The notes below the pieces were generated by a model that saw nothing but the letters and a program-made list of their open reading frames with translations, had not been told where the DNA came from and did no database searches. 64,000 bases of DNA from Phallus indusiatus (Eukaryota; Basidiomycota; Agaricomycetes; Phallales; Phallaceae), in assembly GCA_027605045.1 (NCBI GenBank), contig JAQFWX010000046.1, positions 225,474-289,473 on the forward strand. Direction: 5' to 3'. Numbering within the stretch: the first letter of the stretch is position 1; each line of letters opens with the position of its first letter. Shown piece after piece: positions 35,081 to 47,200 of the stretch. Position numbers and translations under genes: made by a program.

Positions 35081-35834
35081 AAACTCATTCGTACCTGTTG
35101 AAACATCATTTTTTTTTCGCTTCACATTTTTTTTTCTTTCATTATAATATTTCTGTTTTGGGCTGATTGTAATAATGACAAGCGGCTGTGGAAACTAACC
35201 CTAGTGGTGGAAGCTGTGTAATCATCTCTCTCTTTCTTTTCTCTCTTTCCTTTCTCTCTTTTTCTCCCTCATCATTGTGTCCCTATATATCTATGTTTTT
35301 GTTCTTCAATCATGTTTTATCAATGCAATGCATGTACTTCATTCATTTAGATCAATTATATACGAGATAACGACGTAATAGTACACGCGGGATCAATGAG
35401 AGGTATGGAATTCGAATGGAACGTGGCGCATGTCAAGTTTTTTTTTACATAGAATTGGCTAAATATCGATGGGAAACAGCACATTGTTCCATACGTAGTA
35501 TGTGCGCATCTCACGATGCATTCATTCAGGTGAATTACCAGAGGTTCCAATTGTTAGAACTCAAGTTCGGCTCCATTTTATAACAGATTGTAGATAACGC
35601 CAACGGAATCGTGCCTGAGTGTCGTGTAGACTAATTAATGTGCTGTTTCACTTTCGTACATTTGTTTTAAGGGCGGTCATTTGAATGGTAGAAAACTGGT
35701 AAAATGAATTACAGGTCAAATACTTCAAATTGAAATGTGCTTTTGTATATAAATCACCTGTGTAAAGTCGTAATGACTTGATCCATTGAATTGAGTCATT
35801 CTGCTTCGGGGCAAACTTCGTTATCACTCCTGAG
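35081..35834. other. 3' flank of the RhoGEF and upstream region of the next gene
   Basis: Contains T-rich and CT-rich runs (35220-35280, TCTCTCTTT repeats), likely 3' UTR of the RhoGEF. No gene seen. Confidence 0.45.
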
Positions 35835-36482
35835 ATGACCGTAAGTCTGTTTACAAGGTATTATCAACATTGAGTTGATGTCCTTACTGTAGGACATTAT
35901 TGAGCTCATTAAGAAGAATGGTACGTGAATTTTGGTAGGAGACTCGCGGTGCCGTCCTCTGGGAATGCTTATAATTTTTAGTCGTCACCAAAGAGGTACA
36001 AGAAGCACGGGTGGCAGAGCTCTTACAGGAAACAGAGGGAATGATAATCCTCCCAACTCCCGAGACGGACACGAAACTGATCGAGACGTTGCTCGACATT
36101 CCCGCACAGGCTCTTGGTGATTCTTTCATCAAACTTCCGAAGGATCGAGTGAACTGCCTCAATTGTGCTCGTCAATATGGGGTTCTTGATATTGCGAAAG
36201 AAGGCACCAAAGTTCATGGGAGAGAGCTTGTAAGAGACATGATTATCGGGGCATTTGGGTATATCTGGGACAGATCTGTCAACAGTGGTCGCATTACATG
36301 TTACCAGTGTGGAATACGAAGGGAGATTGGAGCTCATTCAGTCTTTTTTGGGATACTATTTTATGTATGTTGATTGTTCCAACAACATTATTTCGAAGCA
36401 ACAGGTCGGGAACTTGAAGATAAACTGCCGAATCAGTGAGCATCCATGCTACACAGCGCATCCTGGTTCACGGGGTTGTTAG
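35835..36482 (+). CDS. Hypothetical protein, 161 residues
   Basis: The model has four exons: 35835..35840, 35893..35920, 35982..36258 and 36308..36482. It starts MT-DIIELIKKN and continues VVTKEVQEARVAELLQETEG. The last intron of 49 bp (gtatat...taccag) is needed to move from ...MIIGAFG into VEYEGRLELIQSFLGYYFM. The first coding exon has only six bases, so the start is uncertain. The first half is predicted helical and acidic; two cysteines lie in NCLNCARQYGV. No family recognised. All three introns obey GT-AG and keep the frame, which supports a real gene despite the lack of homologues I can name. Confidence 0.5.
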
Positions 36483-37804
36483 CCACCTGCATCTGAATCT
36501 TCGCCACCGTATTTTCACTTACTGCATTGCTTTCTGTTCATTTAACCTCAGGCCCCAGTACTCGGATCCGTTGGTGACGACTGGTTTTAGCCTGATCAAT
36601 GGTCAACCACGGTTAAGATTCCCGACTGGTGTTCGAACGTCCACTTCTTCGCCAATATAGTTACTATCCAGACTCCTACCATGGCACACAATCCGAGTCC
36701 GCTGTTAAAATATGTATATATGCACTCCGTGAAAATATTCCGTGAGTAATTGTGGGTGTTCAGGGTGATATTCTAAGGTCCGTCGTAAGTTTGAGCACCG
36801 TGCCAGACCGTACCGTAAGACCGTATAACGGAATGTTCGAGCCTTTCGCGGTACGTTACGGTCTGTACACGGGCAACTACGTGTTTACAGACGAAATACA
36901 ACCAATGGTGGATCTGAAGGATCTGAGTGATCACGTTGTCACACTTTCCCGACGCCTACTATAAGCCCTAATGTGAGTCGCAGCATCACGGCCACGGACC
37001 CGTAACCTCCACAATGCTAGATGACAGGAGATGACGCGGCGGGGACGAGTACTCTTTCGTGGATAGCGTAAGGGCTGAGGGTGGTACGTTTGGGATGCCC
37101 AATGACGGGCTCTTTTCTCCGCAGACTGGACAAATAATACAATCCAATACATAGCATCATCAGAGTCGGTGAGGGTCCGGCCGCAGTATCCCGTACCAAT
37201 ACGAATACTGCGGCAAGCTCTAGTTGTTTCCAAATTCGTTCATATCTCAAAAAGACGACTGGCGAAAAGCGGGCGTGCCATGTTGTCGCGGCTGGGTAGG
37301 AGAGGTTACAGTACGTGTCCTTACGTGTCCTGGTAAGAGTACTCCTGAGTACTCTGGTTGCCATGTACATAGCTACAAAGATGCGTTTCTGTGCCTGCGC
37401 TTAAATCCATGTGTATGGTCTGAGTGCGGTCTGATACGGTCATTGCGGTGACCTATTTCCGTCGTGATTAACCTGAGCCAAGACGCCATGGTACTACATG
37501 CCTGAACTTCAGCCCTTTTCTCTCCGCAGGGTCTGTTGTTCTCTTCGACGATGGGCGACTACGTTCACAAATAACATTTTTTTTAAAGTTAAACGACCCA
37601 AAAGCTCCTAGTTACGTTAGTTATGTAGTGCATACTATGTGGTACCAATGTAGTACGATGTTGTCGTTGCCTAAATGCAATGCCGGCATCAAATCACCGC
37701 GTATCCGATAGTACACCGCTCCTTGGAAAACAAGGGAAAACCTTGAGCCTGAATTACTACTGATCACCGCCGGAAACAACCCCCCTGTTTGAATGTAGTT
37801 TTGA
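36483..37804. repeat. Gene-poor stretch with inverted and dispersed short repeats
   Basis: No convincing gene. At 36795-36870, ACCGTACCGTAAGACCGT is followed about 50 bp later by GCGGTACGTTACGGTCTGTA, which can pair with it as an imperfect hairpin. Two similar words, GGCTCTTTTCTCCGCAGACTGG (from 37108) and GCCCTTTTCTCTCCGCAGGG (from 37512), flank the 37.1-37.5 kb part. It may be a worn transposable element; the type cannot be named. Confidence 0.3.
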
Positions 37805-37812
37805 TATAAAAA
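37805..37812 (+). promoter_or_regulatory. TATA box of the small secreted protein gene
   Basis: TATAAAAA about 85 bp before the ATG at 37892. Confidence 0.55.
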
Positions 37813-37891
37813 CACCTTACCAGATCGTCTTTCAGCCAAAAAATTCTTCAGTCCAATACTTACATTACACTTCGCTTTTTAATCTATCATC

Positions 37892-38167
37892 ATGCGTGCC
37901 TCTTTGCTCCTTTCCATTGCTTTATCCTTCTCCGTTGCTTTTGCCCTGCCAGCGGCGCCGGTTAAGACCCGGCAGTCCCAGCCCAAATTTGTATCCAGCA
38001 CTACTGATATACCTGCGTGTGTACAATGCAGCATCAGGAGCGATACTTTCGATTGCCTAACAGTAAGTTTTTCCTCACTGTCTTCTTCAGATCTCATATC
38101 TACGACACGTCTCACAAAAATATATTATCAGTGTCTCAGCCAAGGGGGAGAAGTAGACCAGATTTGA
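37892..38167 (+). CDS. Small secreted cysteine-containing protein, 68 residues
   Basis: Two exons (37892..38062 and 38132..38167) with a 69-bp intron. MRASLLLSIALSFSVAFA is a clear signal peptide, followed by LPAAPVKTR, which could be a short pro-region ending at a basic site. The mature part holds four cysteines in ACVQCSIRSDTFDCLTCLSQ (two C-x2-C pairs) and ends GGEVDQI. There is a good TATA box. No family recognised. Candidate roles, by size and layout only, are a secreted effector or cell-surface peptide. Confidence 0.65.
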   Translation: MRASLLLSIALSFSVAFALPAAPVKTRQSQPKFVSSTTDIPACVQCSIRSDTFDCLTVSFSSLSSSDLISTTRLTKIYYQCLSQGGEVDQI

Positions 38168-38769
38168 AAATAGGTCCGAACAGCATTATTTCCCCTGTGA
38201 ACCTCCTTATCTTATTGATCATTCTTGTTCACGTGTTTCAAAAATCAGTCTGATATTTATTGTATACGCATGCCTTATAAATTTACTATCTTTGTTTCAA
38301 TCTTTCTCGTCCGTTCAAAGTTTGCTTAACCAATTGGCCTGAAAGAACATTTGAAACCTGCCGTGTCAAGAAGGACTGTAGACGAAGAACCTTTCATATG
38401 TTCATGATCACCTTTTGATTTTTGAACGTAAAAACAAGGATGGTGAGCTCTCATCTACTAACTAGAAGCATTATCAGTAGCAGATTTCAATGCTGCATGT
38501 CGATGTTCCCCTCTTTTTTGCTTGACAATTCAAATTTCGGTCAGTGAAGGCCACCGCTCGGACGGCGAAGAGGAAAGTGCAGCCCACTTCTTTTCACCAA
38601 TGCTATAGATAAATGTTGTATGCGGCACAATAAGTGTGTCTATCCGAGTAAAATAGCTACAATCAGTTTATGCAGTCGGCACGTACATTGTTTCAAAATG
38701 TTAAAAAAGGTAGAACTCATGCTGAACCTGATGTTCTCATATAAAAGGCAATCAACCAATGGATACGAA
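38168..38769. other. Intergenic, no gene seen
   Basis: 3' flanks of the converging small genes. Overlapping frames on both strands around 38620-38847 are not supported. Confidence 0.45.
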
Positions 38770-39339
38770 TTAGAAAGAATTTGGACGGCGGTCCGTATTT
38801 TCGGCAATGTTATAATGACTCTGGCTTTCAAGCTGCCAGTACAATAAAGTTTCAGTAAATGCAGATGAACTTTGAAAAGGGCAATTTACACTCACCTCAT
38901 CTAAGAAGATGATCACTTCGAGATCACGACGGGTACAAAGCTGGTCGATCATTTTCGGAACCAATTCTGGGTTGACTGACCCAACACAGAACGCCATCGA
39001 CATAACGGTGTTCCAAGCAAAGAATGCAGAAGTAATGTTTGGAAAGCTTGAATAAATGTTTGTCCCTCTCTTTTTATGAAATCCGTGGTTGTTCAAACAG
39101 GTAATGATTCTGCGATACGCTCTCACTGTTGAAATGAGAAACAAAACCAAATGTATGCATCTCCGCCACCCGGCATAAAACCTTTGGAATAAACACTCAC
39201 CCCACTCAGGCAAGGGAATGTCCTCGGTCCGTTTTAATATCTCTAGAGATATGCAATATACTCCGGATGGATTCATGAAGATCTCAAAAGGACAAACTGG
39301 GATGGGTACAGCGTGTGTTGTTGTTTCGGTGACAGCCAT
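38770..39339 (-). CDS. Hypothetical protein
   Basis: Exon 1 is 39201..39339 (MAVTETTTHAVPIPVCPFEI). A 75-bp intron follows (gtgagt...caacag), then exon 2 from 39125 to 38896 (VRAYRRIITCLNN...EVIIFLDE). A second intron, 38833..38895, is likely (gtgagt...tggcag), but its length is a multiple of three, so the frame stays open if it is retained. The end reads LESQSHYNIAENTDRRPNSF, stop at 38770. The product is about 143 residues (164 with intron retention). No domain recognised. The start lies near a short AT-rich promoter with TATATATA at about 39393. Confidence 0.5.
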   Translation of the reverse strand: MAVTETTTHAVPIPVCPFEIFMNPSGVYCISLEILKRTEDIPLPEWGECLFQRFYAGWRRCIHLVLFLISTVRAYRRIITCLNNHGFHKKRGTNIYSSFPNITSAFFAWNTVMSMAFCVGSVNPELVPKMIDQLCTRRDLEVIIFLDEVSVNCPFQSSSAFTETLLYWQLESQSHYNIAENTDRRPNSF

Positions 39340-39792
39340 GAGATTAAAAGTACGGGAAGAACTTGAGGAATGGCTGATACATCTAATTTAGATATATATA
39401 ACGATTAGATCGTCCAATCAGCTTTTAACGTGAGCGCGCTTGCAACGTGGGATCACTGATATGGGGGCTCGCTCTCAGACGGATAACCGAACGCCTTTAA
39501 ATTGAAACCGTTCACACTGATGACTGGCAAACATTTAGAGAAGAATCAAATTGACATTTACAAATAATTTATGACAGATAACCAAAGAAAAAATCCGAGA
39601 CAACATCATGCAACTGTACATATATAAGTATACACCAGGAGAGAAAAAAAAGAAACGCAAGAATAAATATGTTTGTTTGTGTTTAAGTTCTACAAAGAAA
39701 AATGAAAAAAAAAAATCCGAATCATAACTTTTCTTTCTTGAGCTACAGATATTTACCCTACCTGTCCCGTCCCTGTTTCCTTTGAGCCCGAC
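39340..39792. other. Intergenic between hypothetical gene and NRPS 3' end
   Basis: AT-rich, with A-runs around 39645 and 39705; holds the NRPS 3' UTR on the minus strand. No gene seen. Confidence 0.45.
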
Positions 39793-41270
39793 TTATTGGG
39801 AGACGCTAAGGTCAGTACTACCAGTGTCAAGCCGACGACGCTCCGTCCAATCACTGATAAGCTCGAAAGTCGACTTCTCTGGATAACTAATCATGAACTG
39901 CAAAACAGACTCAAAGTGGTCCAAAAATGTTTGCATCTCCGCTTCAGGGATAATTTTAGAAGAATGGAATGAGCTGATGGAGATCACGCCCGTCGGACGG
40001 AGGTCTACGTCCAAGCACAAGGGATACTCGATTCTGGGATTTCAATCAATCAGACCAATGATTCTAATATAGCTCATTATAAAAAAAAATTAACGTACCT
40101 TCCGTGAGATGCTTTTCGAGGATTAGCGAAAAGACGGTCCTCGATCAAATTTCCATCGTGTTCTATGACCTGATTGAATCCCTTGTTACGGAAGTTGAGG
40201 ATGCTGTGGAACAAGGTAGAAACCGGGACGCCTTCATCCTCCAACTCGGCCAAAGAAAGATTCTCATGTTTAGTGATCTCGAGTTGGTCCGATTGTATTT
40301 GTTGCAACGTCTCCAGGACCGAGTATTTCGGATTGAGCGATACTCGACGAGCGACCGTGTTAATCATGATTCCGCTCATTGTTCCAATATCCTTAATAGG
40401 TGCATCTTGAAAAAGAACACGATTGAGTAACAAGTTCAAAATAAAATGCATGGAAGATCTTTCTACGTACTTCGACCAGATAGGACATGTCCAAATACAA
40501 CATCAGTGGACTTGCACTGTGCTGACAGCACAACCGCCCAGGCACATGTAATCAATGTTGATGGCATAACACCAAACCGACGGACAAGGGAAATGTGGTC
40601 GATATGGATATCGCGGAACATGATGCTATCCGTCGAGCTTTCACGGCCTTGCAAGTACGGTGTTGGCGATGCATTGTGCAGATGTTTCTTCCAAAAGTCG
40701 ATGTCCAACGTACGGTCGTCCCGATGTAGGTACTTGATCATAGGCTTGAAAGACCTCCGTGGTGAAACTGGATAGCTGGCGAAAACGCGCTCAACATCAG
40801 ATGTGATATTCTCCATTGACCATCGATCCATCAAAGCGTGATGCACGGTCCAGACAAGAACGCGCGCATATCCATCCAGCTGGAAGATGCAACCCCTGCT
40901 CAAAAGCTCTCCATCTTCAAATCTCTCGCTTCCTCGACCGAGCTCATACTCGGATACGCGTGAATCAAGTTCCGCTTCACTGTTAACCGTAATGATCTGC
41001 CACTCCATCCGCTTTCCTTCAGGTCGAATCAACACCTGCAACCACTTCTTCGATACAGGGTGGAACAAAAACACTGTCCGGAGCATCATCCCGTTAGGTT
41101 GATTGATAATGGTGTCAATTGCCTCTTGCAGTTTTGCGATCTCCGTCTTTGGAGGAAGATCCCATGATAGTGGAACGATGTACGCGTCGCGAACCGTCAT
41201 ACCGACTAACAAGTGACTGGCCTGAGTAGCTGACGCTGGATATACATCCAGGACATCACTAGAAAGGAAA
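39793..41270 (-). other. NRPS terminal condensation domain
   Basis: A complete C domain follows the last T domain: DVLDIYPASATQASHLLVGM, VHHALMDRWSMEN, FGHVLSGRS and a C-terminal lobe with DHFESVLQFMI. Terminal C domains in fungal synthetases often cyclise or release the chain; that role is inferred here. Confidence 0.85.
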
Positions 41271-44200
41271 AAGGCATTGTCAGTCTCGGAGGCTTAAATC
41301 CATCCCTATAGAGAAAGCATTGTTACCTAGCAAGGATACCAGATTTAGCAAGTAGGTCATTTCGCAGGAATTCGAGTTCGTCTTTGCTGAGTTTTAGGAG
41401 GGTAAGATCTTGAGGAGACATCTTGTCAAGAGTAACCGTTGGCGTCTCATCATCGTCATAGTCGTTATTGGGAACGACCGATTGCACAATCTGAGCCATT
41501 CTACGGATCGTCGGATTACGAATAATGTCGGTCACAGGCAATGAAAGTCCTGCATCGCGAGCAGCACTTGCAAGTCGAATCGCAGAAATAGAGTCTCCTC
41601 CAACCAAGAAGAATTCATCGTCGATACTCAGGAGATTCTCCTTGAGATTTAATATCGAAGCCCACAGCGTCCTAAGCGTAGCTTGCAGTTCATCCTGTGG
41701 CATTTCGAAAGACGATAGTGTCGCAAAGAGTTCGGAATCAAGCCGGAAATCTCTGATTTCTTCCAAGTGAGCATAGAAGAACGCAGTAAGGGTTTTGCGA
41801 TCCAGCTTGCCAGAGCTTGAAAGCGGGAACCGATTAAGCGGAACGTATACAGTGGGAACCATGTATGACGCAAGTCTTTGCTGAGCAGCACGTCTCAGCG
41901 ATGCTACAAGCGTTCCAATGAACTGCTCGTTCTCTTGTACAATAGCGATACTATCCGTCGTGTCCGGACTGGGAGAATACTCCAAAAAGGCAACAAGACT
42001 TTCGCTTCCCGTGTCCACTTTGATGACAGCAGCGTTCAAGATATCCGTGCTTGCCGCTTTGAGAACAGCTTCGATCTCGCCAATTTCTACTCGAAGTCCA
42101 CGAATCTTGATTTGAGTATCCCGACGGCCAAGATAGGTAATTGAGTAGTCAATCGGGCTCATCCGGGCGAGATCTCCTGAAGCGTACATAATCGAGCCAG
42201 GACGGAACGGATCCTTGACGAAAACTTTCGCAGTTTGTTCCGGAGCACTGAGGTATTCGCGAGCTACTTGTGGTCCTCCAATGAAAAGTTCACCAATACA
42301 ACCGAGAGGTACAGGTCTGAACTTTTCGTCCAAGATATAGATGAGGTTAAGACCAAACGGTCTCCCAATGTTGGAGACTTCGGTAGAAGGTGTAACTTGT
42401 CTCATGATGGTCACATTCGTACCAGTCTCGGTAGCTCCATAACTGCAATATACAAGTCAGTAATGAACTCTCATTCTATATGATATAGAACATTACGCAC
42501 GCGTTCATAAGTGTTATTGTATCCCCCCACTTATTACGAACCTCAGGACTCAACATTTCACCACCCAATATCATCGTGGCAAGGGTTGGAACTTCTTCAG
42601 GAGATAAGAGCCCGGCAACTGCAAGCAATCATAAGAGAAAGCAAAACTTAATGGTGAAACTACTTACCAGTCGGCGTTACTTCCAGTAAAGTTATGTCGA
42701 AGCTATTTGCTACACCAGCCAAATCGTCCATTAATTTCTGTTTTGGCACAATACAAATCGTGCCTCCACCAGTCAATGTAACACTCCAGTCCTATAGTTC
42801 TGTTTAGGAGAGATTCAGAGGAGAATCATCGATCATGCATACCCAGACGCTGACGTCAAATGTGTAATTTACACATTGCAATACTCGACCGTCAAAAGAA
42901 CCCAGGAGCTCTCTGGACCCAAGCGCACTTTCCATGATGGAGCCGTGCGTAAGAACAACACCTAGACGAAGAAAAGGTTAACGACAGAAAACAACAGAAT
43001 AGTAGAATCAAAACCTTTAGGAATACCGGTTGAACCGCTAGTGAAAAGAACGTGACATATATCATCGCGCGTAACTTCAACATTAGGCTTGGTATCAGGT
43101 GATAGTTCCCTGAAATCGACCACCATTACACCAACACCAGCTTCGCCAAGTATCGAGACCAGCTGTCGTTGAAGATCCTTTGATGTAAGGACGACTGGGG
43201 CTTTTGCAAGACCAACGATAGTGTTAATTCGGTCAGCCGGATGTTCTGGATCCAACGGGACATAACCTCCGCCAGCCTTGTGTATTGCGACAATTGATAG
43301 GAACATCTCAATAGACTTGTCCATGTAAATAGCGACCAGATTCCCTCGTTTGACACCGTTCCGAATGAGTTCTCGAGCAATGTTGTTTGCAAGTGAGTCC
43401 ATTTGTCTATATGTCATAAATACGTCTTGGCCAAATTGAAGCTATGATCCAATCAATATACACACCGGGAGAAAACAGAACGAGTTCACTTACGGCTATC
43501 CGTTGGGGGGTTTTTTCGACTTGCAGCTCTATCAACTGGGACATACTTTGGGTTGAGAGGAGGCGTTTATCGTATGGATACGATAAAACATGGCTATATG
43601 CGTTCGGCTCCGGGATCGTATCGGAGGGTACGAGGATCCGCATTTCACGATCATTAATAAGTTCGACATCAATGACCAACTTCTCTGGATGATCTATCAT
43701 GGAACGTATAGCAGACTCGAAATGATCGAGAATGACATGCGTTTCCGCGTCAGATATAGCTTCGGAGGCGTGGACTGAGCTAATTGAGATAAAATCTGCA
43801 GAACCTAATTCCACATCGACGACCTTTCAAATCGTCAAAAAGATATTACCAGAATAACCACGTTTACTTACTAGAGGATAATCGAGTCTGAAACATCAAA
43901 TATCAGCCACGAGTCTTTTAGCGGGCTGGAAAAACGCACCGTCCTCGAGCATCTTTTCTAGCTTTTCCAAAGAGACGATCCTCTATGGGTAGGTCATTTT
44001 CTAGAGAAATATCCAGTCCTCTACTCCAGAGGTTAAGAATAGTGTTGAACATGCTGGTGACGGGAATGCCTTCGGCTTGTAGTTCAGCTAGGGAGATACT
44101 TTCGTGCTTGCCAATTTCGAACTGCTCCGACTGTAGTTGCTGCAGCATCTCAAGCACCGTAAGTTTAGGATTAAAGATGACACGTCTTGCTATAGTATTG

Positions 44201-47200
44201 ATCATGATTCCGGTCATTGATCCGATATTTTTGATAGGAGCATCTATAAAATAACTTTATAAGGAAGGTTGCGCAATTTGAATAGAGATTTACGAACTTC
44301 TGCCAGAGAGAACCTGCCCGAAAACAATATCTGTAGAGTTGCTGTGTGCTGACAATACCATCGCCCAAGCACAAGTTATCAGCGTTGATGGCATGATACC
44401 ATATCGGCGGGTAAGAGAGCTGACGTCAACTCCGTGAAGGTCACGGAGGGTGATTGTATTGGCAGTAACACGGCGAGCGTTGGAACGACCCTGAAGGAAA
44501 GGTGTTGGAGAGGCATTATGTAGATGCTTTCTCCAAAATTCTATACCACCGTTGCGATCAATGTGCTGAAGATACTTGATCATTGGTTTGAAGGAACGAC
44601 GAAGCGGAAGTGGATGCGCCGCATATATGCGTTCTATGTCGGTCGTCATGTTCTCCGTTGACCAACGATCCGACAAGGCGTGATGCATAGTCCACACAAG
44701 GACTCGTGCACATCCATTTAATTCGAAGATGCATGCACGAGTGAGAAACTCTCCATCGTTGAACCGCTGACTGCCTCGACCATTTTCGTATTCAGAGATG
44801 CGCACTTCAAGTTCTTTTTCATCTGCCACAGTGACAATTTGACACTCCATTTCTTTCCTTCCCGGTCTCACTAAAGCCTGAAGCCAGCTGTTGGATGCGG
44901 GCTCGAACAAAAACACCGTCCTGAGCATCATTCCGTTGGGTTGATTGACAAAGTCCTTCAACGCTTCTTTCAGCCTCATTGAGTCTGCTGTAGAAGGAAG
45001 GTCCCATGACATCGTCACGATATACGCATCATGAATAATCATGCCTGTCAACAGGAAGCTATTCTGGATGGGCGTGGAAGGATATACATCAAGAATGTCA
45101 CTGAAAAACATTGAATGAGATGATTGAAGCACATGACGCAGGAAAGATTGAGTTCACCTGGCAGAAAGATTGTACTTCGGAAGCAAATCATTTCGAAGAG
45201 AATTAAGTGTCGCAGTATCGACGCTGAGAAGCGTGAGGTCTTCGGGAGTCATTCTGTCAAGGGTAACGGCCGGTGTCTCATCGTCGTCATAGTCATCACT
45301 TGGGGTAGCTGACTGCACGACCTCTGCCATTTTCCGAATTGTACGACCACGAATAATGTCCGTTACAGGAAGAGAAAGACCGGCATCACGTGCTGCACCT
45401 GCGAGCCGTATAGCAGAGATCGAATCTCCACCGACTATAAAGAAGTCGTCGTCAATCCCAAGTAAACTTTCCTCGAGATTCAATATGGTTGCCCATAGGG
45501 ACCTCAGCGTCGCTTGAAGCTCATTATGAGGTAGCTCAAGTGATGACAGTTGTTCTGAGTCAAGCTGAAGGTCCCTGATCTCTTCGTGATTGGCGTAGTA
45601 AAATGCGGTTAGAGCCTTTCGATCCAGTTTTCCAGAGCTCGAAAGAGGGAAATGATTGAGCGGAACATAAATACTCGGTACCATGTATGGTGGCAGTTTT
45701 TGCAGAACAGCACGTCGTAGCGACGTTATGAGCGTGCCAATGAATTGCTGGTCATCGTTCACAATAACGATATCGTCCGCTCCCGGAGTAGAAGGGTATT
45801 CCAAGAAGGCCACTAGACTTTCATTCCCAGTGTCAACTTTGATGACTGCCGCGTTGGCTACATCCGGGTTAGCATCCTTAAGGACTGCCTCGATTTCTCC
45901 GATTTCAATTCTCAATCCACGAATCTTGACTTGCGTATCCCGACGGCCAAGATATGTGATTGAATGATCAACAGGACTCATCCGAACGAGATCCCCTGAA
46001 GCGTACATTATCGAGCCAGGACGGAACGGATCCTTGACGAAAACCTTGGCAGTTTGTTCCGGAGCACTGAGGTATCCTCGAGCTACCTGAGGTCCCCCAA
46101 CGAAAAGTTCACCAACGCAGCCGAGAGGTACAGGTCTGAACTTTTCGTCCAAGACATAAATGAGGTTAAGACCAAATGGTCTCCCAATGTTGGAGACTTC
46201 GGTAGAAGGTGTAACTTGTCTCATGATGGTCACATTCGTACCAGTCTCGGTAGCTCCATAACTACAATATACAAGTCAGCAATGAACTCTATGTGATATA
46301 GAACATTACGCACGCGTTCATAAGTGTTACCGTACTCCCCCACTTATTACGAACCTCAGGACTCAACATTTCACCACCCAATATCATCGTGGCAAGGGTT
46401 GGAACTTCTTCAGGAGATAAGAGCCCGGCAACTGCAAGCATTTATGAAAAAAAAGCAAGACTCAATGATGAAACTAACTTACCAGTCGGCGTTACTTCCA
46501 GTAAAGTTATGTCGAAGCTATTTGCTACACCAGCCAAATCGTCCATCAACTTCTGTTTTGGCACAATACAAATCGTGCCTCCACCAGTCAATGTAACACT
46601 CCAGTCCTATAGTTCTGTTTAGGAGAGATTCAGAGGAGAATCATCGATCATGCATACCCAGACGCTGACGTCAAATGTGTAATTTACACATTGCAATACT
46701 CGACCGTCAAAAGAACCCAGGAGCTCTCTGGACCCAAGCGCACTTTCCATGATGGAGCCGTGCGTAAGAACAACACCTAGACGAAGAAAAGGTTAACGAC
46801 AGAAAACAACAGAATAGTGGAATCAAAACCTTTAGGAATACCGGTTGAACCGCTAGTGAAAAGAACATGGCATATATCATCGCGCGTAACCTCAACATTA
46901 GGCTTGGTATCAGGTGATAGTTCCCTGAAATCGACCACCATTACACCAACACCAGTTTCGCCAAGCATCGAGACAAGCTGTTGTTGGAGATCCTTTGATG
47001 TAAGAATGACCGGGGCTTTTGAAAGACCGAGGATAGTATTAATTCGGTCGGCTGGATGTTCTGGATCCAACGGGACATAACCTCCGCCAGCCTTGTGTAT
47101 TGCGACAATAGACAAGAACATCTCAATAGACTTGTCCATATAAAGCGCGACAAGGTTCCCTCGTTCAATATTATTACTGATAAGCTTCCGAGCCAAATTG

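Noticed and set aside
36255..36482. Frameshift in the 161-residue hypothetical gene
   Set aside because: A 49-bp intron (36259..36307) restores the frame, so no break needs to be assumed.
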